Part shown: piece by piece, positions 22,097 through 34,735 of the stretch | Layout: each line of letters opens with the position of its first letter | Numbering within the stretch: the stretch's first letter is position 1 | NCBI GenBank assembly: GCA_019056435.1 | Contig: CP077641.1 | Coordinates: forward strand, 2,232,001 to 2,296,000 | Direction of reading: 5' to 3' | DNA length: 64,000 bases | From: Stutzerimonas stutzeri | GTDB taxonomy: Bacteria; Pseudomonadota; Gammaproteobacteria; Pseudomonadales; Pseudomonadaceae | Translations under genes and position numbers: made by a program | Notes under the pieces: model-generated | The model's database searches: none | Seen by the model: only the letters and a program-made list of their open reading frames with translations | Told to the model about the DNA's origin: nothing

Positions 22097-22121
22097 AGGC
22101 GCTGCATGCTCTGCAGCGCCT
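22097..22121 (+). terminator. First hairpin in the ahpC-ahpF gap
   Basis: A perfect 10-bp inverted repeat (AGGCGCTGCA) with a 5-base loop, 11 bases after the ahpC stop and without a T run. It may stabilise ahpC mRNA or attenuate read-through into ahpF. Confidence 0.55.
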
Positions 22122-22141
22122 CCCGTGTCTACGGATCACTC

Positions 22142-22176
22142 AAACGCCTGGACGCGAACCGTCCGGGCGTTTTATT
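22142..22176 (+). terminator. Intrinsic terminator or attenuator between ahpC and ahpF
   Basis: AAACGCCTGGAC pairs with GTCCGGGCGTTT (12 bp with one G-U pair) around a 7-base loop, followed by TTTATT. Partial termination here would make ahpC far more abundant than ahpF, the ratio the system needs. Confidence 0.75.
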
Positions 22177-22209
22177 AACCGAAACTCGTACACAAGGGGC
22201 TCGCTGCTC

Positions 22210-23775
22210 ATGTTGGACTCCAATCTCAAAGCGCAACTCAAAACCTACCTGGAGAAGGTCACCCTGCCGTTCGAGATCGTCGCGTCCCTCGGTGACGGCG
22301 CCAAGTCTCAGGAAATGCTCGCCCTGCTGGAAGAGATCGCCAGCCTGAGCGACAAGATCACCCTGCGCACCGATGGCAACGACGTTCGCAAACCATCGTT
22401 CGCGCTCAACCGCATCGGCGGCAACATCAGCCTGCGCTTCGCCGGCATCCCGATGGGGCACGAATTCACCTCGCTGGTCCTGGCGCTGTTGCAGGTCGGT
22501 GGTCATCCGTCCAAGACCGCGCCGGAGATCATCGAGCAGATCAAAAACCTCGACGGCGAGTACAACTTCGAAACCTACTTCTCGCTGTCCTGCCAGAACT
22601 GCCCGGACGTGGTCCAGGCGCTGAACCTGATGGCCGTGCTCAACCCGAACATCCACCATGTCGCCATCGACGGCGCGCTGTTCCAGGAAGAGGTCACGGT
22701 GCGCCAGATCATGTCCGTGCCGAGCATCTACCTCAATGGCGAGCTGTTCGGCCAGGGCCGCATGGGCGAGGAAGAGATCCTCGCCAAGCTGGACACCGGC
22801 GCCTCGGCACGCGATGCCGAGAAGCTCAGCGCTAAAGAAGCCTTCGACGTGCTGGTGGTGGGCGGTGGCCCGGCCGGCGCCGCCGCGGCCATCTACGCGG
22901 CGCGCAAGGGCATCCGCACCGGTGTCGCGGCCGAGCGCTTCGGCGGCCAGGTGCTGGACACCATGGCCATCGAGAACTTCATCTCGGTCAACGAGACCGA
23001 AGGCCCGAAACTGGCCCGCGCACTGGAAAACCACGTACGCGAATACGACGTCGACATCATGAACCTGCAGCGCGCCGCCGCGCTGATCCCGGCGTCCAGC
23101 GAAGGCGGCCTGCACGAGATCAAGCTGGAAAATGGCGGCTCGCTGAAGGCCAAGACTTTGATCCTCGCCACCGGCGCGCGCTGGCGCGAAATGAACGTAC
23201 CCGGCGAGCAGGAATACCGCGGCCGTGGCGTTGCCTACTGCCCGCACTGCGACGGCCCGCTGTTCAAGGGCAAGCGCGTGGCGGTGATTGGCGGCGGCAA
23301 CTCCGGCGTCGAAGCGGCGATCGACCTGGCCGGTATCGTCGCCCAGGTGACGTTGCTCGAGTTCGACAGCCAGCTGCGCGCCGACGCCGTGTTGCAGAAG
23401 AAGCTCTACAGCCTGCCGAACGTCACCGTGATCACCAGCGCCCTGACCAGCGAAGTGAGCGGCGACGGCCAGAAAGTCACCGGGCTGACCTACAAGGACC
23501 GCAACTCCAGCGAATTTCACAGCCTGGAGCTGGAAGGGATCTTCGTGCAGATCGGCCTGCTACCGAACTCGGATTGGCTCAAGGGCACCGTCGAGCTGAC
23601 CTCGCGCGGCGAGATCATCGTCGACGCACGCGGCGAGACCTCGCTGCCGGGTATCTTCGCCGCGGGCGACGTGACGACCGTGCCGTACAAGCAGATCGTC
23701 ATCGCGGTCGGCGAAGGGGCCAAGGCCTCGCTCAGCGCCTTCGATCACCTGATCCGCAGTTCGGTCCAGCACTGA
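22210..23775 (+). CDS. ahpF: Alkyl hydroperoxide reductase subunit F
   Basis: AhpF is the NADH-dependent flavoprotein that re-reduces AhpC. The 521-residue protein has an N-terminal thioredoxin-fold pair with the redox centre CQNC at 128-131. A thioredoxin-reductase-like part follows, with an FAD loop [17 protein letters not shown] near 215, the CPHC centre near 345, an NAD loop [12 protein letters not shown] and a C-terminal [15 protein letters not shown]. The ATG at 22210 gives the standard N-terminus [14 protein letters not shown]. It shares the ahpC promoter only through the intervening hairpins, and a terminator follows. Confidence 0.97.
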   Translation: MLDSNLKAQLKTYLEKVTLPFEIVASLGDGAKSQEMLALLEEIASLSDKITLRTDGNDVRKPSFALNRIGGNISLRFAGIPMGHEFTSLVLALLQVGGHPSKTAPEIIEQIKNLDGEYNFETYFSLSCQNCPDVVQALNLMAVLNPNIHHVAIDGALFQEEVTVRQIMSVPSIYLNGELFGQGRMGEEEILAKLDTGASARDAEKLSAKEAFDVLVVGGGPAGAAAAIYAARKGIRTGVAAERFGGQVLDTMAIENFISVNETEGPKLARALENHVREYDVDIMNLQRAAALIPASSEGGLHEIKLENGGSLKAKTLILATGARWREMNVPGEQEYRGRGVAYCPHCDGPLFKGKRVAVIGGGNSGVEAAIDLAGIVAQVTLLEFDSQLRADAVLQKKLYSLPNVTVITSALTSEVSGDGQKVTGLTYKDRNSSEFHSLELEGIFVQIGLLPNSDWLKGTVELTSRGEIIVDARGETSLPGIFAAGDVTTVPYKQIVIAVGEGAKASLSAFDHLIRSSVQH

Positions 23776-23793
23776 GCCGGGCGGAGATGAAAA

Positions 23794-23816
23794 GGGGAGC
23801 CAGTTGGCTCCTTTTT
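23794..23816 (+). terminator. Intrinsic terminator after ahpF
   Basis: GGAGCCA pairs with TGGCTCC across a two-base gap, extended by G-U and A-T pairs and followed by five T. It begins about 20 bases after the ahpF stop. The formal two-base turn means the real loop opens one more pair. Confidence 0.8.
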
Positions 23817-23965
23817 GCATCCGTGCGCCCCGTCCGGATGAAGGATAGATAGCGTCGCTCCGGGGTCTACCGAGTGCACCGGCCCATATGGGGGCGGTAG
23901 CACGAGCGACCAGCGCGGCCTAGCCTCGCATCGCACCTGTACAAGCAGTCCATGGGGCGAAGCAT

Positions 23966-25093
23966 ATGATCAATGCGGATACACCGCAGGCTGCTCGCAA
24001 GGCAGTCGTAACCCTGGCCAGTCGCACACGGGAGCCGCAACATGAAGCGGTCATCCACGAGCAGCTGGCGCGCAAGCTGGCCGCCCTGCAAGGGCTGGAT
24101 TTCCTGGGGGCCTTCGATCCGGACGTCCACTACGGCCGGCCGCTGTATTTCGTACCCTCCGGTACGCTCGTCGGCACGGACGAAGCCCGCAAGCTCGGCC
24201 TCGAGGACGAGCACGACCTGTTCGGCGGTGTGGTGCCGCAGGCTTTCGTCGAAACCAAGGTCATCACCCATCCGCTCGTGCGACCCGACGCCGATGCGCC
24301 CTTTGGCTGGTCGAGGGATTTCGTCGAGCGCGTCAAGGGCAGCGTTTTACCCGGCTACAGTGTGTTCACACTCGCCGATGCTCGCGAGGCCGGGCGGCGG
24401 CTTCTGCCCGAAGGACCGGTTCGACTGAAGCCTGTAGGCGCGACCGGTGGCCGCGGTCAGGAGCGCATCGATAACGAACAGGCGCTCGATCAGGCGCTGG
24501 AGCGGATCGACGTCACCGAGCTGGAGCGGCGCGGGCTGGTGTTGGAAGCCAACCTCGAGCACGTCACGACCTTCAGTGTCGGGCAGGTTCGCACCGCCTT
24601 CCGCACCCTCAGTTATTACGGTACACAACGCCTGACCTCGGACAACTCCGGGGCGATGGTCTACGGCGGATCGGACCTGTTCGTCGTGGACGGAGGCTTC
24701 GATGCGCTATTGGCGGCCGACCTGCCCGAGCGGGCTCGGCTGGCGGTCGCCCAGGCGCAGGAATACGACGCCGCTGCATCGGCGTGCTTCCGGGGCTTCT
24801 TCGCCTCCCGTCGCAACTATGACATCGCCCAGGGTATCGACGGCCGTGGGCGCGCCTGTTCCGGCGTGCTGGAGCAGTCCTGGCGCATCGGTGGCGCCAG
24901 CGGTGCCGAAATCGCGGCGCTCGAAGTCTTGATGAGCGGGGCAAGCGGGCAGATTCGTGCCTCGACGGTCGAGGTCTATGGCGAACATCAGCAGACGCCG
25001 GTCGGAGCCACCGTGCTGTTTCGCGGCGAGGATCCCGAAGTTGGTTTCATCACCAAGTACGTGACGGTAGAGGACCATGGCAACTCAGAGTGA
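23966..25093 (+). CDS. DUF3182 family protein, ATP-grasp-like
   Basis: A 375-residue cytoplasmic protein that I match to the DUF3182 family; its function is unknown. The central RLKPVGATGGRGQERI (about residues 153-168) resembles the flexible glycine-rich loop of ATP-grasp ligases. Downstream acidic segments (VLEANLEHVTTFSVGQ, MVYGGSDLFVVDGG) could supply metal ligands, so an ATP-grasp-like fold is my inference. The C-terminal SWRIGGASGAEIAALE and the conserved HYGRPLYFVPS are other landmarks. It overlaps the following alpha/beta-hydrolase gene by 17 bp, implying coupled translation and a joint task. The pair is not part of the secA-argJ-mutT or panE-yajQ blocks I recall from P. aeruginosa. 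Confidence 0.72.
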   Translation: MINADTPQAARKAVVTLASRTREPQHEAVIHEQLARKLAALQGLDFLGAFDPDVHYGRPLYFVPSGTLVGTDEARKLGLEDEHDLFGGVVPQAFVETKVITHPLVRPDADAPFGWSRDFVERVKGSVLPGYSVFTLADAREAGRRLLPEGPVRLKPVGATGGRGQERIDNEQALDQALERIDVTELERRGLVLEANLEHVTTFSVGQVRTAFRTLSYYGTQRLTSDNSGAMVYGGSDLFVVDGGFDALLAADLPERARLAVAQAQEYDAAASACFRGFFASRRNYDIAQGIDGRGRACSGVLEQSWRIGGASGAEIAALEVLMSGASGQIRASTVEVYGEHQQTPVGATVLFRGEDPEVGFITKYVTVEDHGNSE

Positions 25094-25853
25094 ATGCGTG
25101 GACATCCTGGTAGACGACGAGCACATCGCCGGAACCTTCCTTTCCCCTCCGACCAAGCTGCCTGGCGTCCTGTTCGTTCATGGCTGGGGCGGCAGCCAGG
25201 AGCGTGACCTGGCCCGGGCCCGGGGTATCGCGGGGCTCGGCTGTATCTGCCTGTCGTTCGACTTGCGAGGACACGCGCTGACCCTGGCGCAGCAGCAGAC
25301 CGTCACGCGCGAGCACAACCTGAACGACCTGCTGGCTGCCTATGATCTGCTGGCCCAACACCCCAACATCGATCCGTCCGCCATTGCGGTGGTCGGCACC
25401 AGTTATGGCGGCTACCTGTCGGCTCTGCTCACCTCGTTACGTCCGGTGAAATGGCTCGCCATGCGTGTGCCAGCGCTGTATGCCGACGACGACTGGCTCG
25501 TACCCAAGCGCAAACTGAGTCGTGATCGGCTCAACGAACTGCGTGCCAGACGCGTGACGCCGGAGGAAAACCGGGCCCTGGCGGCATGCGCCGATTTTCG
25601 CGGCGATGTGCTGCTGGTGGAGTCCGAGCACGATCATCTCGTACCGCATGCGACCATCATGAGCTACCGCGCCGCCTTTCATCAGACGCACTCACTGACC
25701 CATCGCATCATCCTGGGTGCCGACCATGCGCTGACCAGCGAATGTTGCCAGAAGGCCTACACGGACATCCTCGTGAACTGGGCGACCGAGATGGTGGTGG
25801 GTGCTCGCCTGGATCAGGGCGACGGTGCACAAGCCGCGGCGAGCCTGCGCTAG
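25077..25853 (+). CDS. Alpha/beta-hydrolase fold protein
   Basis: A 258-residue serine hydrolase of the dipeptidyl-peptidase/acyl-hydrolase-like group. The nucleophile elbow GTSYGG lies near residue 104, with HGWGGSQERD near residue 36 for the oxyanion region. An acid in ESEHDHLVPH and a histidine in GADHALTSE complete a plausible triad. There is no signal peptide, so it should be cytoplasmic. Its start lies inside the DUF3182 gene. Its stop codon shares CTAG with the convergent stop of the next gene. The substrate is unknown; an ester, amide or peptide made by its partner is one idea. Confidence 0.8.
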   Translation: MATQSECVDILVDDEHIAGTFLSPPTKLPGVLFVHGWGGSQERDLARARGIAGLGCICLSFDLRGHALTLAQQQTVTREHNLNDLLAAYDLLAQHPNIDPSAIAVVGTSYGGYLSALLTSLRPVKWLAMRVPALYADDDWLVPKRKLSRDRLNELRARRVTPEENRALAACADFRGDVLLVESEHDHLVPHATIMSYRAAFHQTHSLTHRIILGADHALTSECCQKAYTDILVNWATEMVVGARLDQGDGAQAAASLR

Positions 25854-26875
25854 CCGGGTGACCGGGGCGGCTCGATGGGGCCGACGAAACGGCTCCAGCG
25901 CCGGTCCAGCACCTGCTGCTTGAGCACTTCGATGATGTCGACCAGCAGTTCTTCGAGGGCGAGGTCCGTGGTTTCGTCCTGGTAGACCCAGGCTTCGAAA
26001 CACTCGTCGGCCAGGTTGCGCGCCAGGCGCTGGAACTGTGCACTCTGCAGCCCCTCGGCGGCGCCTTGCAGCAGCCGGGCGGCAATGTCCGCCAGCGCAT
26101 CGTCGAGTGTGTCGGCAACGCGGCCGCCCAGCGGTAAACGGCGCAGGCTGGCCACCTCCGGGTTGTTCGCCAGCGCCTGGTGAATCAGGCCCCCTACGTA
26201 GCCCTCGATGGCACCTCGATTGTCCCGGTAGCCGTTCTCCAGCATGGCGTGCATGCGCCGCGAGAGGTCATTGAGCAACCGTTCCTTGCGTGGACGTACG
26301 ACGTCCTCGAGCAGCCGCCGCGAGAGGTCGTCGCTGGCGCCGATCTCCTGCTGCATACGGCTGAACAGCCGCACCATGACCCGATCGGCCAGCTCCTCCA
26401 GCAGGAGGACGTAGTAGCGTCGAGCGACGCCGTAGACCGCCCACTGGCGCATGTCGATCAGCCCCAGCCGTTGCAGGCGGATCAGCAGGCTGCCGACACG
26501 CAGCACGCGCAACCAGCGCAGGCCCGCCAGCGGAATGCAGCCGAGCACGTCATACCAGTGCGCGAAAGGGTAGTAGTACCAGCGCGCATAGCGGCGCTCG
26601 AACAGGGCGATGGTCCAGCCAAGCAACACGTCGAGCACGAAGATCGCCACGAACGCGAGATCGATGTGCTGGAAATTCCGGTGAATCAGCGTCTCGTAAC
26701 GCGCGTGTAAACCGGGTAGCCAGCTGGCAAACAACTCGCGCAGCGGCGTCAGCGCGAACAGGCTGTCGAACAGGATCAACCCCAGGTTGATGCACACGAG
26801 CAGAACGATGAAGGCCTCCCACAGCGCATGCAGCCCATCGAGCCGGCGCTGGCGCGCTTTGGTCTGGTCAGGCAT
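25850..26875 (-). CDS. Voltage-sensor-like membrane protein without a pore
   Basis: A 341-residue protein whose first 150 residues resemble the four-helix voltage-sensor domain of ion channels. An S1-like helix is AFIVLLVCINLGLILFDSLF, S2 contains IDLAFVAIFVLDVLLGW, S3 contains HWYDVLGCIPL, and S4 has spaced arginines in RWLRVLRVGSLLIRLQRLG. No S5-pore-S6 follows. Instead there are about 190 soluble, largely helical residues. It is likely to be auto-annotated as an ion transporter, but transport is not shown. I prefer the ATG at 26875, which overlaps the adenosyltransferase stop by 8 bp; an ATG at 26896 is also in frame. It ends the minus-strand operon. Confidence 0.65.
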   Translation of the reverse strand: MPDQTKARQRRLDGLHALWEAFIVLLVCINLGLILFDSLFALTPLRELFASWLPGLHARYETLIHRNFQHIDLAFVAIFVLDVLLGWTIALFERRYARWYYYPFAHWYDVLGCIPLAGLRWLRVLRVGSLLIRLQRLGLIDMRQWAVYGVARRYYVLLLEELADRVMVRLFSRMQQEIGASDDLSRRLLEDVVRPRKERLLNDLSRRMHAMLENGYRDNRGAIEGYVGGLIHQALANNPEVASLRRLPLGGRVADTLDDALADIAARLLQGAAEGLQSAQFQRLARNLADECFEAWVYQDETTDLALEELLVDIIEVLKQQVLDRRWSRFVGPIEPPRSPG

Positions 26876-27451
26876 CGGCGGGGGCGTTGGCGGCATGCCA
26901 GAGAATCTCCGCGCAGCCTTGGCGGCGGGCGATCAGGCGGGCAACGACGAAAAACAGGTCGGACAGACGGTTCAGGTAGGCCAGGCCGACGGGGCGCAGT
27001 GGCTCCTCGGCGTTGAGCTGCTGGCAACGACGCTCGCTGGTGCGCGCCATGCTGCGGCACACATGCGCCAGGGCGATGAGCCGGGAGCCGCCCGGCATGA
27101 TGAAGTCCTCGAGCGGGCCGAGTTCGACATTCCAGTGATCGATGGCCGCTTCCAAACGGGCCACTTCGGCATCGTTCAGCGCCTGGTAGTCCGGCATCGC
27201 CAGTTCGCCGCCCAGGTCGAACAGGCGATGCTGGCAAGGGCCAAGCACTTCGATCAGCTCGGCCAGTTTCGGCCATTGCGCCTGGGCCTCGGCGAGCTCG
27301 GCCAGTAGCAGGCCCAACTGGCTGTTGAGCGTATCGATTTCGCCCATGGCCTCGATGCGCGGATGGTCCTGGGTACGCGCCGGCCATCGGCCAGACCGGT
27401 TTGTCCGGCATCTCCAGTGCGGGTGTAGATTTTCGAAAGGCGGTTGCCCAT
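26868..27451 (-). CDS. PduO-type cob(I)alamin adenosyltransferase (frameshifted)
   Basis: This enzyme transfers the adenosyl group of ATP to cobalamin, giving coenzyme B12. The N-terminus MGNRLSKIYTRTGDAGQTGL carries the family's ATP-binding TRTGD motif. The later part holds FIMPGG and the C-terminal LNRLSDLFFVVAR, with the R-C-Q-Q region (SERRCQQL) typical of the PduO type. The frame changes at about 27371-27377 (after GRRVP, resuming HPRIEAMGEIDTLNSQ), needing one extra base. Restored length is 194 residues, normal for the family. It starts 14 bp after the histidine kinase and overlaps the voltage-sensor-like gene. Confidence 0.87.
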
Positions 27452-27465
27452 GGGAGGTTCCTTGT

Positions 27466-29480
<2,015 letters not shown>

Positions 29481-29523
29481 GGCAGATTCGATGGAAGGGG
29501 CCTGCCAGCAGGGTAGCGGTGCC

Positions 29524-31400
<1,877 letters not shown>

Positions 31401-31466
31401 GAAATGACTCGGTGGGGGAGGCGCTGCCAGAACGCATTCGGCGGCCGGGTTGTCAACGTGAGCAGT

Positions 31467-31472
31467 TATAAT
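31467..31472 (+). promoter_or_regulatory. Possible -10 element for yajQ
   Basis: A perfect TATAAT lies 76 bp upstream of the yajQ ATG. The only good -35 (TTGTCA at 31450) is 11 bases away, too close for sigma-70, so the promoter is uncertain. Confidence 0.35.
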
Positions 31473-31548
31473 GATGGCGCATTTGAACCGTCAAGCTACG
31501 CGCGCTGGATCACAGGATAGCGCCGTTCCCAACCAATGGAGGAAGCCC

Positions 31549-32028
31549 ATGCCCTCGTTCGACGTGGTGTCCGAGCTGGACAAGCACGAAGTGACCAATG
31601 CCGTCGACAATGCCATCAAGGAGCTGGATCGACGCTACGATCTGCGCGGCAAAGGCAGTTTCGAGTTCAAGGAACTGACCGTCACATTGACCGCCGAAGC
31701 GGATTTCCAATTGGAGCAGATGCTCGAAATCCTCAAGTTGAGCCTGGTCAAGCGCAAGATCGATATTCAGTGCCTCGAGATCAAGGATCCCTATCCGTCC
31801 GGCAAGATGGTCAAACAGGAAGCCGTTTTGCGCGAAGGCATCGACAAGGAGCTGGCGAAGAAGATCGTTGCCCAGATCAAGGATGCCAAACTCAAGGTGC
31901 AGGCCGCGATCCAGGGCGAACAGGTGCGCGTGACCGGCAAGAAGCGCGACGACCTGCAGGAAGCCATCGCCCTGCTGCGCAGCAAGGATCTTGGCATGCC
32001 GCTGCAGTTCAACAACTTCCGCGACTGA
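31549..32028 (+). CDS. yajQ: YajQ family nucleotide-binding protein
   Basis: A 159-residue cytoplasmic protein with two ferredoxin-like halves, starting [20 protein letters not shown] and ending [14 protein letters not shown] ([11 protein letters not shown]). YajQ proteins bind nucleotides; in Xanthomonas and P. aeruginosa homologues bind c-di-GMP and affect transcription of virulence genes. GGAGGA stands 5 bases before the ATG. The gene appears to be alone, divergent from the degenerate-GGDEF regulator and followed after 93 bp by the MscS gene. Confidence 0.95.
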   Translation: MPSFDVVSELDKHEVTNAVDNAIKELDRRYDLRGKGSFEFKELTVTLTAEADFQLEQMLEILKLSLVKRKIDIQCLEIKDPYPSGKMVKQEAVLREGIDKELAKKIVAQIKDAKLKVQAAIQGEQVRVTGKKRDDLQEAIALLRSKDLGMPLQFNNFRD

Positions 32029-32121
32029 TCCCTTCTACGCACCCTCGTGGTGCTTCTCGTACTAGCCGATGCGCATTCGATTGCTCGGGTGCGCGCGGCG
32101 TCCTCATGGAGACCCATACCC

Positions 32122-32946
32122 ATGGATTTGAGTGTCGATTATCTGGTCGATCTGTCCGAGGCCTGGCTGCCCATCGTTCTACAGTATGGCGCGCAGGTGG
32201 CCCTGGCGCTGATCACCTTCCTCATCGGCTGGTGGCTGATCAACGCCTTCATCGGCAAGGTGGGCAAGCTGCTCACGCTCCGCCAGGTCGACCCCTCGCT
32301 GCACGGCTTCATCGAAAGCCTGGGCGGCATCGTCCTCAAGGTGTTGCTGCTGATCAGCGTGGCTTCGATGATCGGTGTCGAGACCACCTCGTTCATCGCC
32401 GTGATCGGTGCCGCCGGTCTGGCGATCGGCCTGGCTCTGCAGGGCAGCCTGGCCAACTTCGCCGGCGGTGTGTTGATTCTGATCTTTCGCCCAATTCGGG
32501 TCGGCGAGTGGATCGAGGCACAGGGCGTGGCCGGCACGGTGAATTCCATCCAGATCTTCCATACCGTGTTGAAGACCGCCGATAACAAGACCATCGTCGT
32601 ACCCAACGGCAGCCTCTCCAACGGGCACATCACGAACTATTCCCGCGAGCCCCGCCGGCGTGCGGACATCAACGTGGGCATCGATTACAGCGCGGATATC
32701 AAACTGGCGCGCAAGATCTTGCTGGAGCTGGCCGAGGACGAGCGCGTTCTGCGCGATCCGGAGCCCGTGGTCTTCGTGACCGGCCTGGGTGATAGCTCGG
32801 TCAACCTGTCGTTGCGGGTCTGGGTGGCCACCGGTGACTACTGGCCCGTCACCTTCAGCTTCACCGAACAGTTGAAGGAGCGCTTCGATGCGGCGGGCAT
32901 CGGCATTCCATTCCCGCAGCGGGTTGTGCACCTGGTGCAGAGCTGA
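32122..32946 (+). CDS. Small-conductance mechanosensitive channel (MscS family)
   Basis: A 274-residue inner-membrane channel that opens on membrane tension to release solutes in hypo-osmotic shock. Three N-terminal helices are followed by the glycine/alanine-rich pore helix (AAGLAIGLALQGSLANFAGG), the beta domain (FRPIRVGEWIEAQGVAGTV, VVPNGSLSNG) and the C-terminal alpha/beta cage. Length and layout match E. coli MscS. I chose the ATG at 32122, which gives the family N-terminus. It is convergent with ampG and shares a terminator. Confidence 0.93.
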   Translation: MDLSVDYLVDLSEAWLPIVLQYGAQVALALITFLIGWWLINAFIGKVGKLLTLRQVDPSLHGFIESLGGIVLKVLLLISVASMIGVETTSFIAVIGAAGLAIGLALQGSLANFAGGVLILIFRPIRVGEWIEAQGVAGTVNSIQIFHTVLKTADNKTIVVPNGSLSNGHITNYSREPRRRADINVGIDYSADIKLARKILLELAEDERVLRDPEPVVFVTGLGDSSVNLSLRVWVATGDYWPVTFSFTEQLKERFDAAGIGIPFPQRVVHLVQS

Positions 32947-32971
32947 AACAGCGCGCGTCGAACTGGATTTG

Positions 32972-32998
32972 AAAAAAGCCGGCTATGCCGGCTTTTTT
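32972..32998. terminator. Bidirectional terminator between mscS and ampG
   Basis: AAAAAAGCCGGC and GCCGGCTTTTTT form a perfect 12-bp inverted repeat around TAT. The A run on one side and T run on the other make it an intrinsic terminator for both strands. The restored ampG stop lies at its edge. Confidence 0.93.
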
Positions 32999-34703
32999 CA
33001 TGGCGTCGATTGCTCCGTGCGGGGCAACGCCTCGTTGGCCTGGGGGTGTGCCGGTTGCGCGACCACTGCCAGGCGATGAGGATCAGGGTCGGTACGCCGA
33101 GCAAAGCGGTCACGAGGAAGAAGTCGCTGTAGCCGAGGTGCTCGACCATGACGCCCGAGTAGCCGCCGATCAGCCGGGGCAGGAGCAACATCAGGGAGCT
33201 GAGCAGGGCGTACTGGGTCGCCGAGAACTTCAGGTTGGTCAGGCTCGACAGGTAGGCGACGAACGCGGTCGAGGCCAGGCCGCCGCTGAAGTTGTCGCAG
33301 GAGATGGTCACGATCAGCATGTTCAGGTTCGCACCCATGCCGACCAGCAGGACGAACATCAGATTGGTTACCGCCGAGGCCAGACCGCCCAGGAACAGAA
33401 TGGGCAGGATGCTGAACCGGACAATCAGCAGGCCACCGAACGCGGCGCCGAGCAGGGTCATGATCAGGCCGAACAGTTTGCTGACACTGGCGATTTCGTC
33501 CTTGGAAAAACCCTGATCGATGTAGAAGACGTTGGCCATCACGCCCATCACCGTGTCGGACATCCGGTAGGTGGCGATCAGCCCGAGCAGCAGCAAGGCT
33601 TGCCAACGGTAGCGCAGAATGAAGTCGGTGATCGGTGTCAGTACTGGCCCCATGAGGATACGTCCCGGTGCCGACAGGCAACCCCAGACGATCAGCAGGT
33701 ACATGGTGCCGCGCGGCCAGTAGCCACCCCAGAAGGACTGAAACATCCCGCCCGTCGCGACCAGCAGGATGATCAGCACGATCACCGAGACGGCCTGATG
33801 GACGAAGTCGAAGTGCGGCGGGCGCTGGCGTTGCTTGGCCTGTCCAAGCATCTGCCGGACCGGCACCAGCAGGCTGCGACCCGCCGGTGAAAGCGAACCG
33901 ATGATGAACAGAAGGTACAGGATCGCCCGCGGCCAGGCCTGGGCGATCAGCGCGTTGATCATCGCCGGTATCGAGATCAACAGCACCAGCAGCAGGCCGA
34001 CCGCGGCCAACTGGTGGTTGAAGCTGTAGCGTGAGGGCTGGTGAGGCAGCGGGACGCCTGCTTCGGGTTCGGGGATCAGCAGGCTGGTCAGCAGGCCCGG
34101 CAGGATGAGCAGGGCGAATACGAGGTAGGTCGCCGTCCACGCCGACTGGTTGTAGTCCAGGTTGCTCGAGCCCAGCCACTCGGCGAGGAACAGCGCGCCA
34201 GCACTGGCCAGCAGCATGGCGATCCGGTAGCCGGTCATGTAGCTGGCGGCCAGCGTGGCTTGCAGCTTGTCTTCGGCGATTTCCAGTCGGTAGGCATCGA
34301 TGGCGATGTCCTGAGTGGCCGAAGCGAAGGCGACGGCGACGGCCAGCGCGATCAGCATGGTCAGGCTGGTCTGCGGATTGCACAGCGCCATGCCGATCAG
34401 GCCGATGGCAATCACCGCTTGCGACAGGACCAGCCAGGAACGTCGCCGGCCCAGCTTGCCGATCCAGGGAAGCCGCCACTGATCGAGCATCGGCGACCAG
34501 ACCCATTTGAACGCATAGGCCAGGCTGATCCAGCTGGCGAAGCCGATCGTCTCGCGGGATACCCCAGCCTCGCGCAGCCAGACCGACAAGGTGGAGAACA
34601 CCAGGATGGCCGGGAGACCGGCAGCGAAACCGAGCACGAGCAGGGTCAGCGAGGCAGGGCTGGCATAGGCGGCGAGTGCGGCACGCCAGGTATCACGGGA
34701 CAT
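32998..34703 (-). CDS. ampG: Muropeptide permease AmpG (frameshifted at C-terminus)
   Basis: AmpG is an inner-membrane major-facilitator importer of anhydro-muropeptides for cell-wall recycling, and in pseudomonads it is needed for AmpC beta-lactamase induction. The protein opens with PASLTLLVLGFAAGLPAILV and WLREAGVSRETIG, and about 14 membrane helices follow. The uncorrected frame runs through its natural end into the mscS gene as far as 32838. One more base in the C5/G5 run at 33042-33046 gives the ending PQANEALPRTEQSTP with its stop at 32998-33000, beside the terminator. Restored length is 568 residues. It starts 32 bp after the alkyltransferase-like gene, probably in one operon. Confidence 0.9.
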
Positions 34704-34735
34704 AGGCAATCGGGCATGGCGAGTGAACGCGCACT

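Noticed and set aside
22129..23520. 463-codon open frame antisense to ahpF
   Set aside because: A shadow frame of a strongly biased gene.
31450..31472. Complete sigma-70 promoter for yajQ (TTGTCA and TATAAT)
   Set aside because: The two boxes are only 11 bases apart, too close for sigma-70; only the -10 box was kept, with low confidence.
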